A program made the position numbers and the translations under genes. The notes under the pieces are model-generated. The model did not search any database, had not been told where the DNA came from, and saw only the letters and a list, made by a program, of their open reading frames with translations. 14,535 bases of DNA from Trichosporon coremiiforme (lineage: Eukaryota; Basidiomycota; Tremellomycetes; Trichosporonales; Trichosporonaceae): the NCBI GenBank assembly GCA_039545355.1, contig BCJJ01000117.1, positions 1-14,535 of the forward strand. Direction: 5' to 3'. This document shows positions 1-7,855 of this stretch, one piece after another. Every line of letters begins with the position of its first letter. The first letter of the stretch is position 1.

Positions 1-567
1 GGACACCAGGCTCTATCGCACAGTATCGCAGACATTCCGTTCGGGCAGAACGCCGTGGGGTATCTGTGGCCAAGCACTCACCCGCTTCGGGCGGTTCACC
101 GACGCCTCAGCCGTTTTAGTCGGTACCCAGTCAGCCCTCTACGACGTTTTCCATCGCAAGCGGAACGGACAAAGCCGCCGACACCTATCCTCTGGGCTGG
201 TCGTGTGAGCACTCTTCTCTCCACATCCCAGAACAGGAACACAGAAGCCGTATTCCCGCGGCTTGTCCCAAAAATCAGCGCATAAGAGATCCACCGCGAG
301 CCATAATCGAAAGCAAAGCCCGCCCCACTACGGCGCCTTAGCCGACGGCAATATACGACGCGCCTCAGTCCTCCCATTCCGCGTATTGATTTCCGCAACT
401 GCATCTTTGTTGCATCGACGCTCGACTCGTGCTTTGACACTTCTTTGATACCCTCAGCCTGATCACCCACGCGCATCGACGTCTTTGCGCTGCTTCGCCT
501 GTTCGCACCGATTTTCACGATACAGCGCGCCGCCCGCCTCCTCTCCTTGACCCTCCGTTCATCCATC
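1..567. other. Upstream region of the LysA-type gene, no gene recognised
   Basis: No protein family is recognisable here on either strand. Frame 1 of the + strand is open from the first base to a stop ending at 285, so the tail of an unseen upstream gene is possible, but its composition (many Arg, Ser and Pro) does not look like a conserved protein. From 463 to 567 the frame of the downstream decarboxylase is open without an ATG; see the separate finding. The region presumably carries the promoter and 5' leader of the gene starting at 568. I see no clear TATA box. Confidence 0.4.
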
Positions 568-1842
568 ATGACGAGCACACCGCCGATTCACCGCGAGAAC
601 GGCACGCTGTACGTTGAGGGCGTGTCCTGCTCCACTCTCGCCAAGGAGTACGGCACCCCGCTGTACGTCTACTCGCGGCGCGCGCTCACGGAGGCGTACA
701 ACGCGTATGGTTCGTCGGGAGCCAAGGTACACGTCGCAGTCAAGGCGAACAGCAACCTCGGCGTTCTGTCCCTCTTCGCACGCCTCGGAGCCGGATTCGA
801 CATTGTCTCGGGCGGCGAGCTGGTGCGCGTCCTTGCTGCTGGCGGGAAGGCTGCGAACGTCGTCTTCTCCGGCGTCGGCAAGTCCGCGGACGAGATGCGG
901 TACGCGCTCAAGGAGGGTGTCAAGTGCTTCAACGTCGAGAGCGCGCCTGAGCTCGAAAGGCTCAACGATGTCGCGGGCGAGATGGGCCTGAAGGCGCCTG
1001 TGAGCTTGAGGGTGAACCCCGACGTCGACCCCAAGACTCACCCATACATTTCGACCGGACTGAAGGGGAACAAGTTTGGCGTGGCCTTCTCTGACGCCCT
1101 CAAGACGTACAAGCGTGCACAGGAGCTGCCGAACGTGGATGTGAGGGGAATCGACTGCCACATCGGGAGCCAGATCACCGACATTACGCCGTACCTCGAC
1201 GCCCTCGATCGCGTCCTCAACCTCGTATCTAAGCTTAGGACAGAGGGCATCGAGATCGCGCACATCGACGTCGGCGGCGGCCTCGGCATCGACTACGGGA
1301 ACGGCGACGCACCACCGCCGAAGACGGAGCAGTTCGTGTCCACCATCATCTCTCGGATCAAGGAGCAAGAACCAAACGCCGAGGTCTGGTTCGAGCCCGG
1401 ACGCAGCCTGCTCGGAAACGCCGGGCTGCTGCTTACGACCGTCGAGTACCTCAAGCCAGGGGAGGAGAAGAACTTCTGCATCGTCGACGCGGGCATGAAC
1501 GATCTCGCGAGGCCGAGCATGTACGACGCGTTCCACGATATTGTCCCTGTGTCCGAACGGAGCGAGGACGCCGTATCGAAGACGGAAGGAAGCGAGACGA
1601 CATGGGAGGTCGTTGGCCCCGTGTGTGAGAGCGGCGACTGGCTCGGGCATGACCGCGCCCTGGACGTGAAGCCGGGCGACGTGCTTGCCATCCTCTCGGC
1701 TGGAGCGTATGGCTTCACGATGGCGAGCAACTACAACACGCGCCCGCGGCCCGCTGAGCTCGTCGTCGACGGTGAGGACGTGCACGTCGTCCGCGAACGC
1801 GAGACGGTGCAGTCGCTCTTTGCTGGCGAGCACCTCATCTAG
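568..1842 (+). CDS. lysA: Diaminopimelate decarboxylase, bacterial LysA type (probable horizontal transfer)
   Basis: Predicted 424-residue PLP enzyme converting meso-2,6-diaminopimelate to L-lysine and CO2. It is a fold-type III decarboxylase with an alanine-racemase-like TIM barrel followed by a beta domain. Visible motifs (numbered from the ATG at 568): VAVKAN with the PLP lysine at K59; CHIGSQ with ring-stacking H198; the phosphate-binding DVGGGLG near 234-240; EPGR at 276-279; ARPSMY near 314-319; CESGD at 353-357 with the second-subunit catalytic Cys; and GAYGFTMASNYNTRP near 379-393. Length and motif order match bacterial LysA, and the wording is close to beta-proteobacterial (Burkholderia-like) LysA rather than to eukaryotic ornithine decarboxylase. 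The ATG at 568 has A at -3 and is the first in-frame ATG; the stop is TAG at 1840. There is no intron. The gene is convergent with the MARVEL-like gene, whose stop lies 180 bases away. Codon choice is GC-rich like the neighbours, suggesting amelioration. Substrate specificity is inferred from family resemblance. Confidence 0.93.
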   Translation: MTSTPPIHRENGTLYVEGVSCSTLAKEYGTPLYVYSRRALTEAYNAYGSSGAKVHVAVKANSNLGVLSLFARLGAGFDIVSGGELVRVLAAGGKAANVVFSGVGKSADEMRYALKEGVKCFNVESAPELERLNDVAGEMGLKAPVSLRVNPDVDPKTHPYISTGLKGNKFGVAFSDALKTYKRAQELPNVDVRGIDCHIGSQITDITPYLDALDRVLNLVSKLRTEGIEIAHIDVGGGLGIDYGNGDAPPPKTEQFVSTIISRIKEQEPNAEVWFEPGRSLLGNAGLLLTTVEYLKPGEEKNFCIVDAGMNDLARPSMYDAFHDIVPVSERSEDAVSKTEGSETTWEVVGPVCESGDWLGHDRALDVKPGDVLAILSAGAYGFTMASNYNTRPRPAELVVDGEDVHVVRERETVQSLFAGEHLI

Positions 1843-2022
1843 TGGTGAGCACATACATTGGTGCATAGACTAGGTTGGCCCGCTTTGGGGATTATAAAAT
1901 GTATCATATGTAGTAGTACTTGATGCTTCGGATTCGGTGAGACGCAAAGACGCGACACGAGACACAAGACTCGAGACCGCGTGACAAGTCTTGCTTTGGC
2001 TGCGTCGTCCGATACGAGTCGC

Positions 2023-2703
2023 TTAGTGGGCAGGGGGCGCGGCTTCCTTCTCGGGGTCGTCGTACTCCCTGCGGTAGATGGGGACGAGTCCGAGGGGGGT
2101 GGAGTAGTTGCCATTGTTGTAACTGCCGACGATCCAGGCCATGACGGCGAACCAGACAAGGTCCCATCCGAAGAGGGACCAGGCCATACCCTCGCTTCCG
2201 CGGAGGATGCCTGCGCAGTCGGCGGCGCCGCCGCTTCCCGGCGTGGGCGGACAGTATCCGCTCCAGTGCCTGTGGCCGAGAACAGTGAGCGCGATGGCCG
2301 AGCCGAGGCCGTACGCGGTCCAGACACCGTGCACGGCCATCATGTTGGTCGTCGAGAAGAACTTGCGCTTGCCCCAGCAGAGATACGCGAGCATCCAGAG
2401 CATCTGGCAGAGACCCAGGACCATCTGCGATACACCTGCGGCGGGATAGTGGCTCAAACCATATATCTGTTTCGAGCGGTGGATCAGGACAATGTTCAGG
2501 ATGAAGTTGGTGTACGCCAGCATCAGCAGCAGGCCGTTCGTCAGCGACTTGATGAATCCAACTCTGCAGTAAGCTTTCGGTTTCTCCGTGGCGCGGCGGG
2601 CGGCGAGCTCGTCGGTTCTCTAGCTGACTCGCTCGCTGGCCTTCTGGTTCTCTATACCGCGAAGGCCGCCGCACTCCACGCCGATCACGACGTACCCAGG
2701 CAT
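2023..2703 (-). CDS. Tetraspan MARVEL-like membrane protein, two exons
   Basis: Favoured model: exon 1 at 2696-2703 (ATG CCT GG), intron 2564-2695 (GTACGT donor, CTTAC then TGCAG acceptor), exon 2 at 2023-2563, giving 182 residues. Using only the exon 2 ATG at 2523 would remove part of the first membrane helix. A competing model has exon 1 at 2658-2703 with a weaker GTATAG donor and exon 2 from 2561, giving 194 residues. Four hydrophobic segments lie at about residues 10-30, 45-66, 78-98 and 131-149. The loop between helices 3 and 4 is rich in Gly and Pro and has two cysteines (about C107 and C119). The tail ends in a charged, Pro-containing stretch (PEKEAAPPAH). Small four-helix proteins of this size in fungi often belong to the MARVEL/Nce102-like group and sit at the plasma membrane or in vesicles; that assignment rests on topology, not on a diagnostic motif. 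A TATA box lies 65 bases upstream of the ATG. Confidence 0.75.
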
Positions 2704-2719
2704 TGTGGTTGTTGTCTGT

Positions 2720-2735
2720 GGGGGGGGGGGGGGGG
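2720..2735. repeat. 16-base G homopolymer in the leader of the MARVEL-like gene
   Basis: Sixteen consecutive G residues on the + strand (C on the sense strand of the gene starting at 2703). The run ends 16 bases before the ATG, between the TATA box at 2768-2773 and the start codon. On the sense strand it is followed by ACAG, so it could act as a pyrimidine tract for a leader intron, though the TATA spacing makes it more likely to be part of a short leader or the initiation region. Length may be unreliable in assembly. Confidence 0.85.
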
Positions 2736-2767
2736 ATGATGGAGAGGGCGTACGGCGCAGTGCGGGC

Positions 2768-2773
2768 TTTATA
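2768..2773 (-). promoter_or_regulatory. TATA box of the MARVEL-like gene
   Basis: The sense strand reads TATAAAG 65 bases upstream of the ATG at 2703. With usual fungal spacing this would place transcription start a few tens of bases downstream, next to the C tract. Function is inferred from motif and position. Confidence 0.55.
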
Positions 2774-4018
2774 ATGGGCAGCGGGGGTTCCGTGACGTTC
2801 CTAAGCTAGGCAAACGTTTGCTGGAGCGTGAGCCAGTTGCGCTAGCATTGTGTCAGCAGGCTGGCGGGATCTCGATGTCATCGGCTCTCACGCATCACAC
2901 TAATTGGAGCTGGGCCCTCTCCCTCTCTGCCTGCCCCAAGCCCTCGGGTCGCTGGGTGAAGTGGAGAGCACAAGAGGGCGGGATCCCCGCAAGGGCGCCA
3001 GCTGGGCAGCCGGGCAGCCGGGGGGCAAGGCAGAGGCTGGAGGGCTGAAGGTCTCTAGGCATCGCCGGGAGCTGCGTCGGCGGGGTTCAAACTGGGTGCG
3101 GGGATGCGTCGCCACTGAGCCATGAGCCATGAGCCACTGGAGATGTTATGATGCAATCTCGGCCTCTATTTCGCTCACCTTCTGTTTTCAGTTACCGTTC
3201 CGTCCCTGTGTTATAGTGCCCGGCGTGATCAAGCCCGTAAGGCGTGCACAACAGGCTGGCCCTCTCAGACGCAGGCTCGGTGCGCACGCGCCACCTGCTG
3301 CCTGCTGGGCTCTGTGGGTGCAGGCTACGGAGCCGCGGAGGCAGCAATAGCCGCGGCATGACTCAGACAACTTTCCGATCCAGTCAACGCCAGGAACGCG
3401 GGGGAATGAGCCTAGGACTTTTTTTGGATTCGTTTTCGGTCATCTGCCCCATCGTCCAACATGTCAGCTGGCCTCGACTTTGTCACGGAGGGAGGAGGGC
3501 TTCGGTGCCAGAGAGCTAGAGATTGAGCCTCGAGTCTCGCCCGCCCGCTCGTTGGATCTAGGAGACGAGTCCCGCGCACATAGGGCTGATATGGCTGGCA
3601 GCCTTGGGCTGGTTCCCACCAGCCTCGCGCAAGACCGGAGCGACGGGACGACGGCACCGCGCAACGTAACGCTGGATGTCAGCCTCGGCTGGCGCATGGC
3701 CGACAGCCGGCAGCGTCATGAGTTCAGCAGTTCCTCAGCCTCCTCAGTCGGTGGAGCAACCTTGGGCATGGATGGAGGCGAAGGTGGTCATTACATACAT
3801 CATATACAATACACTGCGTGTCTGAAAGTCTGGTCTCCTGACGATCACTCCACTGTTGCTCCGACTCATCTGTAGCCAAGACAACCCCCAACTTGTGCGT
3901 CGATTTGTATCCAGAGTGGCGATCAGCCATGTCTCGGGCTGTGAGCTGGACGGGCTGCGGCCGTGGCAGAGGCGGTAGAGTCGCACAACGGGCCCCAGTA
4001 GCGCTGCGACCAGCAGCC
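2774..4018. other. 1.2 kb stretch without a recognisable gene
   Basis: Only short, compositionally poor reading frames occur on both strands and none resembles a known protein. I looked for tRNA-type B boxes, 5S and U6-like sequence and found no convincing match. Small features: GGGCAGCC-type repeats near 3003-3022; three tandem 7-mers GAGCCAT/GAGCCAT/GAGCCAC at 3117-3137; and a run of seven T at 3419-3425. The stretch presumably holds upstream sequence of the MARVEL-like gene and the 3' region of the membrane protein gene that ends at 4019. Confidence 0.5.
3117..3137. repeat. Three tandem copies of a 7-mer (GAGCCAY)
   Basis: Two identical GAGCCAT units are followed by GAGCCAC. The repeat lies in the gene-free stretch and no function is apparent. 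Confidence 0.7.
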
Positions 4019-5431
4019 TCAATGCGTGAACAGCCCCGACTCGCCTCTCTCCACCGGCCGCAACAGCTTGAGGTCTGCCTCATCCATGACCGCCCCGTCG
4101 AGTGACTTGTACCGCGCGCTGCGACAGGGACTGGGCGCGCGCAGGCTGCGCTGAGACGCCATACTCCGAATGCTCTTGGAGGAGGAGTAGAAGGCATCGC
4201 CGCGCGCTTCCATCATGCGGCGCTCGCCTATGAAGGCTGGGCTGTCAGCGGAGTTCTCACATGCGTTGGGGTTGGGGTTGGAGTCGGTGGTTTGTTTGGT
4301 TCTGGATCCTGTGTTTGATTCCATCCCTGCTCCGCCTCCACCATCGCGGTCGCAGTCCGAGGATGTCTCTCAGAGAATCACGCGACGCAGTCAGAATAAG
4401 GAGTAGTGGGAGAGAGAGGGCGCGGCAATGGTTGGGGCCCGCGGAACTCCGTGCAGCTCCAGCCTGTGCGGATGTTCCACCAAGCGGCGCAGAATAAAGT
4501 TCACTCGGCGCCGCCGCACTGCCATTTCCGTGAAACACTCCCTCAGCTCCCTTCACACCCTGCGGCATCCTCTCGTGCAGGGATGCGCGAGGATGTGTAG
4601 GGGAGGCGTCACGGGAGTCCACTCATAGTCACGTACACATACTCCCCTCTATCTCCTCCTTCCTTCCCTATCATCTGCAACTCCCTCGCGAACTTCAATG
4701 CAGAGATGGGTGTGAGACTTACTGGCGGAGATAGGGGTTGCGGCAATCTCGCTCGCATCGACATAATCGCTAAGCACGGAGCTCAGCGACGGGGATCGCG
4801 CATGCCTCAAGCTGCTGAAAGACAGCGGAGAGTCGGGCCGGTGGGCGGCCGAGGGCGGGGCGAGGCTCCCGTGTCCGAGCGAAGACCCTGGCGGGGACGC
4901 GGCCGGCCATGGGCCCAGCACATCGTTTGGAAGCGGGGAGAGCGTGTCGTGGATACTTGAGCGGAGCGAGTCATCCAGCGTATCGTGTCCGCTGGGGTTG
5001 AGTGTGCCGAGCTCCATACCCGCCGTTGTTTCCCGCGTTTCCCTAGTTCGCGCCGTGGATGTCGGGGCGACGGCCGCAGGCGGAGGCACAGCGACACTCC
5101 GCCGGACCTGGGCGACGTGCAGCATGTCCTCGGAGTGTTTCTGCTGCGGTGTCGGCGCCGCCGTATCCGTGTCGCCCAATTCCTCGTGCCCCTTCTTGCT
5201 TCTCGTTCTCCTCGTTCTCCGTTTGCGCCAACGGAGTAAGAACCAAACAACCGCAAGCAAGAGAATCAGGCCCACTACGCCGCCGATCACGCCCCCGATG
5301 ATCTTGCCCTTATTGTTGTGCCGAGGCTTGGAGGTGGCCGAGGCTGTGGGAAGCGCAAAGGCGGGCGAGGCGGGCGGCACTATGCGCGTGAAGGGGACTA
5401 TTGGGAGGTCTTCTGGGAGGATGGTCGTCAT
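4019..5431 (-). CDS. Single-pass membrane protein with Ser/Pro-rich cytoplasmic tail, three exons
   Basis: Model: exon 1 at 4723-5431, intron with GTAAGT donor to 4622, exon 2 at 4621-4448, intron 4447-4369 (79 nt, CTGAC branch site, TGAG acceptor), exon 3 at 4368-4019. The phases agree and the total is 1233 bases, or 410 residues. The ATG at 5431 is the first in the frame; the frame is open upstream to 5557 but without an ATG. No signal peptide is visible. A short Pro-rich N-terminal part (about 40 residues) is followed by one membrane helix at about 44-66 containing GGVIGGVVG, then a strongly basic stretch (RWRKRRTRRTRSKK) that marks the cytoplasmic side. The rest is a low-complexity Ser/Pro/Thr/Ala tail. 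Exons 2 and 3 continue in that style and exon 3 ends with an ordered-looking charged segment. The architecture fits fungal wall-sensor-like or adaptor membrane proteins, but I recognise no named family. The second donor (GTTCCG) is weak, and other donors in exon 2 keep the same phase. Confidence 0.7.
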
Positions 5432-6113
5432 CGTTGAGTCGGATCGAGTCGAGGGTCGAGTGTGGATGCAAGTGATGAGTGTGTCAACAGGTGGTAAACA
5501 TGAGTGATGGGAGGTAGGGAGGGAGGTGGTGAGAGACGGGCGGGGAGTCGTGAGCACGAGACAATACTTGACGACCTGTGACCTGCCCTGCTATTGTGAG
5601 CACCTGGTCCGAATGGCAAGTGCGTCAGACCAGGCCAGTGGGCAGTGGCGCGAGTTGGGAAGTGAACAGCCAGTCGGCAACGTCTCACCATTATAGGAAC
5701 CTAAATTCTCACTTTGTGCGCTCCAGCCTGTGCTTAGTCGCTGTGACCTTTGTGTTCGCTCCACTCATCAATCATTACAGGGCTCAGACCTCGGGAGGTC
5801 TTAAGGTCTTGGCGCTGCTACTCGCGCCATCAAGCATACGTTATTCACTACAGTTGGACACAGAAGGGGCGCGCCCACCACTGATGCCATGTCTGACCCT
5901 TTTCCAGAATATTGCTGCTTTCAGTAATTTTGGCAGTCATTTCCCATGTTCGACTTGTTCGACGGGCTACAGCTTAAGCCTAGGAACGATGCATGCAAGA
6001 CAGATGCGGACCAGAGAGAGATGGGGCATGATTGAGTCAAGATGATTGATTCAAGATGGTATATATGCTACTGCTGCTCGCGAGTAGCTATCACTCGGGC
6101 CAGCGGCCCTCGC
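5432..6113. other. Spacer between the membrane protein start and the ERG24 stop
   Basis: No gene is recognised. This stretch should contain the promoter of the membrane protein gene (transcribed leftward from 5431) and the 3' untranslated part of ERG24. It holds a 16-base palindrome at 5786-5801 and a near-direct repeat containing TCAAGATG at about 6029-6057, close to the ERG24 3' end. Confidence 0.5.
5786..5801. repeat. Perfect inverted repeat AGACCTC-GG-GAGGTCT
   Basis: Two 7-base arms are separated by GG, about 355 bases upstream of the membrane protein ATG at 5431. Half-sites facing each other like this are typical of dimeric regulators such as zinc-cluster proteins, but no specific factor can be named. 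Confidence 0.6.
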
Positions 6114-7487
6114 TTAGTATACGTAGGGGATAATCTTGTACGGCACGAGCTTGGTGTATCGCTCCCAGTCGGCGCCGTACTTCTCCTGGCACGCCTCGTC
6201 GTCGCGCATCTGACGGTGCACGAGGAGCACGGCAAAGTACACAACGTAGAAGTAGGTGAGGGGCGTCGCGAGCCCGGTCGGGAGGCACCACGCCCACGCC
6301 ATGAGCCAGTCGCCGAGGTAGTTGGGGTGGCGGGAGCGGCCCCACCAGCCAGACGTGAGGAGCTTGGTGCCGCGCTTCGTGTCCATGTACTTGAGGTTCT
6401 TCGGGTTGCGGCCGGCGCGGAAGTCGGACTTCTCGTTGTTGCTGACGCGGAAGATGTACAGCCCCGCGAGCTCGACGGCGGTGATGAGCGCGCACGCGGC
6501 CGGGCCCAGCGTCACCGGGTGCCACGCGAGATACCGCGCCTGCAGCGAGTAGGTGAAGGGGACCCACGTCAGGTCGCCGAAGGAGAGCATGAACCCGAAT
6601 CCGTCGGTCGTGATGTCCATCTGGTTCAGAATCGAGGGCTCGTTCAGCTGGCAGTCGGCGACGTACCACCCCTCGAAGGCGAGGACGAGCCACATGCTGT
6701 CCGTGACGCGGCCGTTGCGGACGTACTGCTCGCACGCGCACGAGATGAGCAGCAGCAACCATCCGATGATGCCGGGACGGACCTCGTTGAACGTCTTGAT
6801 GTCGAACGACGGGAAGCCGGGGAACGTCGGGTTCAGCGGGCGGCCGATGAAGAAGTCGTAGCAGAAGATGCCGCTGTTGCCACCGAGCGCGAGAAGCTCG
6901 CCCGAGTGGAAGGACCAGAAGTACACCCACAGCGCCTGCGCCGTCGCCATGGCGAGCGACGCGGTGAGGAGCGGCACCCAGTGGTCATACAGGTACGTGA
7001 AGCGCTCAATGCCGCCCGGGGAGAGGAGGACGCCGACGACGACGCCGAGCGTCAGCACGAGCGTCCACGTGCCGTTCATCTTGTACCGCCGCCGCGTGCC
7101 GTCGCGGATGAGAGTGCCCTCAATCCACTCGCCCGGCAGCAGCCACCAGCACCCGACACACCACATGTACCACCCGAGATACACCAAAGCGGCCTTTGTG
7201 TCCCACAGCCGTCCGGCGACGGAGGGGAAGTCGCGCCAGCCATTCAGGATCGCGTCCCACTGCGAGCTGCTCGTTGGGAGCCCGCACCCCGTGACCTCGT
7301 TGCAGGCGTAGTACAGGAAGTAGGCGGTGAGGGGCGTGCCGATGGTGACGGCGAGGGTGCCGAGGGGCCCACAGAACTCTGTCGGCTTGGAGCGGGGGTT
7401 GAGCTCGTCATAGGTCTTGGGCGTCGTCGGTTGGAGGGTGACGTGGGTGGTCGCGGTGATGGTCGTGGTGACCTCTCCCTCGGGCAT
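6114..7487 (-). CDS. ERG24: Delta(14)-sterol reductase (sterol C14 reductase)
   Basis: Intronless, 457 residues. It catalyses NADPH-dependent reduction of the C14=C15 double bond left after lanosterol 14-alpha-demethylation in ergosterol synthesis, in the ER/nuclear envelope membrane, and is the target of morpholine antifungals. The protein is very hydrophobic with about 8-10 membrane segments. Family signatures of the ERG4/ERG24/lamin B receptor group are visible: YDFFIGRPLNP at about 210-220; GWWGRSRHPNYLGDW at about 380-394 (NADPH/sterol region); and HRQMRDDEACQEKYG at about 424-438. The C-terminus PYKIIPYVY is also typical. I chose the ATG at 7487 because the upstream open frame has no resemblance to the family and ATG 7487 gives the usual length. 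It is divergent from the NDUFA13 gene, with 368 bases between the start codons. ERG24 is favoured over DHCR7 from the fungal context and the wording of the C-terminal block. Confidence 0.95.
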   Translation of the reverse strand: MPEGEVTTTITATTHVTLQPTTPKTYDELNPRSKPTEFCGPLGTLAVTIGTPLTAYFLYYACNEVTGCGLPTSSSQWDAILNGWRDFPSVAGRLWDTKAALVYLGWYMWCVGCWWLLPGEWIEGTLIRDGTRRRYKMNGTWTLVLTLGVVVGVLLSPGGIERFTYLYDHWVPLLTASLAMATAQALWVYFWSFHSGELLALGGNSGIFCYDFFIGRPLNPTFPGFPSFDIKTFNEVRPGIIGWLLLLISCACEQYVRNGRVTDSMWLVLAFEGWYVADCQLNEPSILNQMDITTDGFGFMLSFGDLTWVPFTYSLQARYLAWHPVTLGPAACALITAVELAGLYIFRVSNNEKSDFRAGRNPKNLKYMDTKRGTKLLTSGWWGRSRHPNYLGDWLMAWAWCLPTGLATPLTYFYVVYFAVLLVHRQMRDDEACQEKYGADWERYTKLVPYKIIPYVY

Positions 7488-7648
7488 GGTGTCGACACTG
7501 TTTGTGGTGGTGACGAGAGGTGAAAAGGGGATGAGTGCTGCCGATATTCTTGGAGCAACAGCAAAACACAGGCGGGGTCCCTTTGCGCTCTGTGCCTGGG
7601 ATGGGACGACGGTGTCCATCCAATGTGGAGGTCGCCAGGGCGTCATCC

Positions 7649-7654
7649 CACGTG
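7649..7654. promoter_or_regulatory. E-box CACGTG in the ERG24/NDUFA13 divergent promoter
   Basis: A palindromic CACGTG lies about 160 bases upstream of the ERG24 ATG and about 200 bases upstream of the NDUFA13 ATG. It is the consensus for bHLH regulators, including the SREBP/Sre1 type that controls fungal sterol genes. Use by either gene is inference. Confidence 0.4.
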
Positions 7655-7715
7655 GTTAATTGCTGGAGAAAATCCAAAAATCAGCGAAAGAATAATTCCG
7701 CGAAGGGGGACGAGG

Positions 7716-7725
7716 ATCACCCGCC
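7716..7725 (+). promoter_or_regulatory. SRE-like element ATCACCCGCC
   Basis: Eight of ten positions match the classical sterol regulatory element ATCACCCCAC. It lies 229 bases upstream of the ERG24 ATG in the shared promoter. ERG genes are known Sre1 targets in Cryptococcus, which makes the position sensible, but a match this short is weak evidence. Confidence 0.3.
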
Positions 7726-7798
7726 GACGAGCTCATGACACTCAACGGCCACTCGATTCGCTACCGAGCCCATAACACACAACGACGAGTGAGCACTC

Positions 7799-7832
7799 AA
7801 CGACGGCGACAACGACAACGACGACGACGACG
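7799..7832. repeat. ACG-type trinucleotide microsatellite
   Basis: Imperfect repetition of AACGAC and CGA units just before the NDUFA13 start codon, probably in its 5' leader. It looks like slippage-derived sequence. Confidence 0.6.
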
Positions 7833-7855
7833 GCAGAGCTGACCCAAGCAGAAAA

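Noticed and set aside
1..285. Open frame from the left edge, possibly the end of another gene
   Set aside because: No recognisable motif and no ATG needed for a truncated frame, but the composition is unlike a conserved protein; kept only as a remark.
559..1866. 435-codon open frame antisense to the LysA gene
   Set aside because: It mirrors the GC-rich third positions of lysA and has no ordered protein pattern; the sense frame has all catalytic motifs.
3088..3110. GGTTCAAAC, similar to a tRNA T-loop/B box
   Set aside because: The flanking bases do not form a T stem and no A box or cloverleaf could be placed.
3480..3875. 131-codon + strand frame in the gene-free stretch
   Set aside because: No ATG supports its start, composition is irregular, and no family resemblance is seen.
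6042..7523. 493-codon open frame antisense to ERG24
   Set aside because: Composition is Arg/Glu/Val/Ala-rich shadow coding; the opposite strand carries clear sterol reductase signatures.
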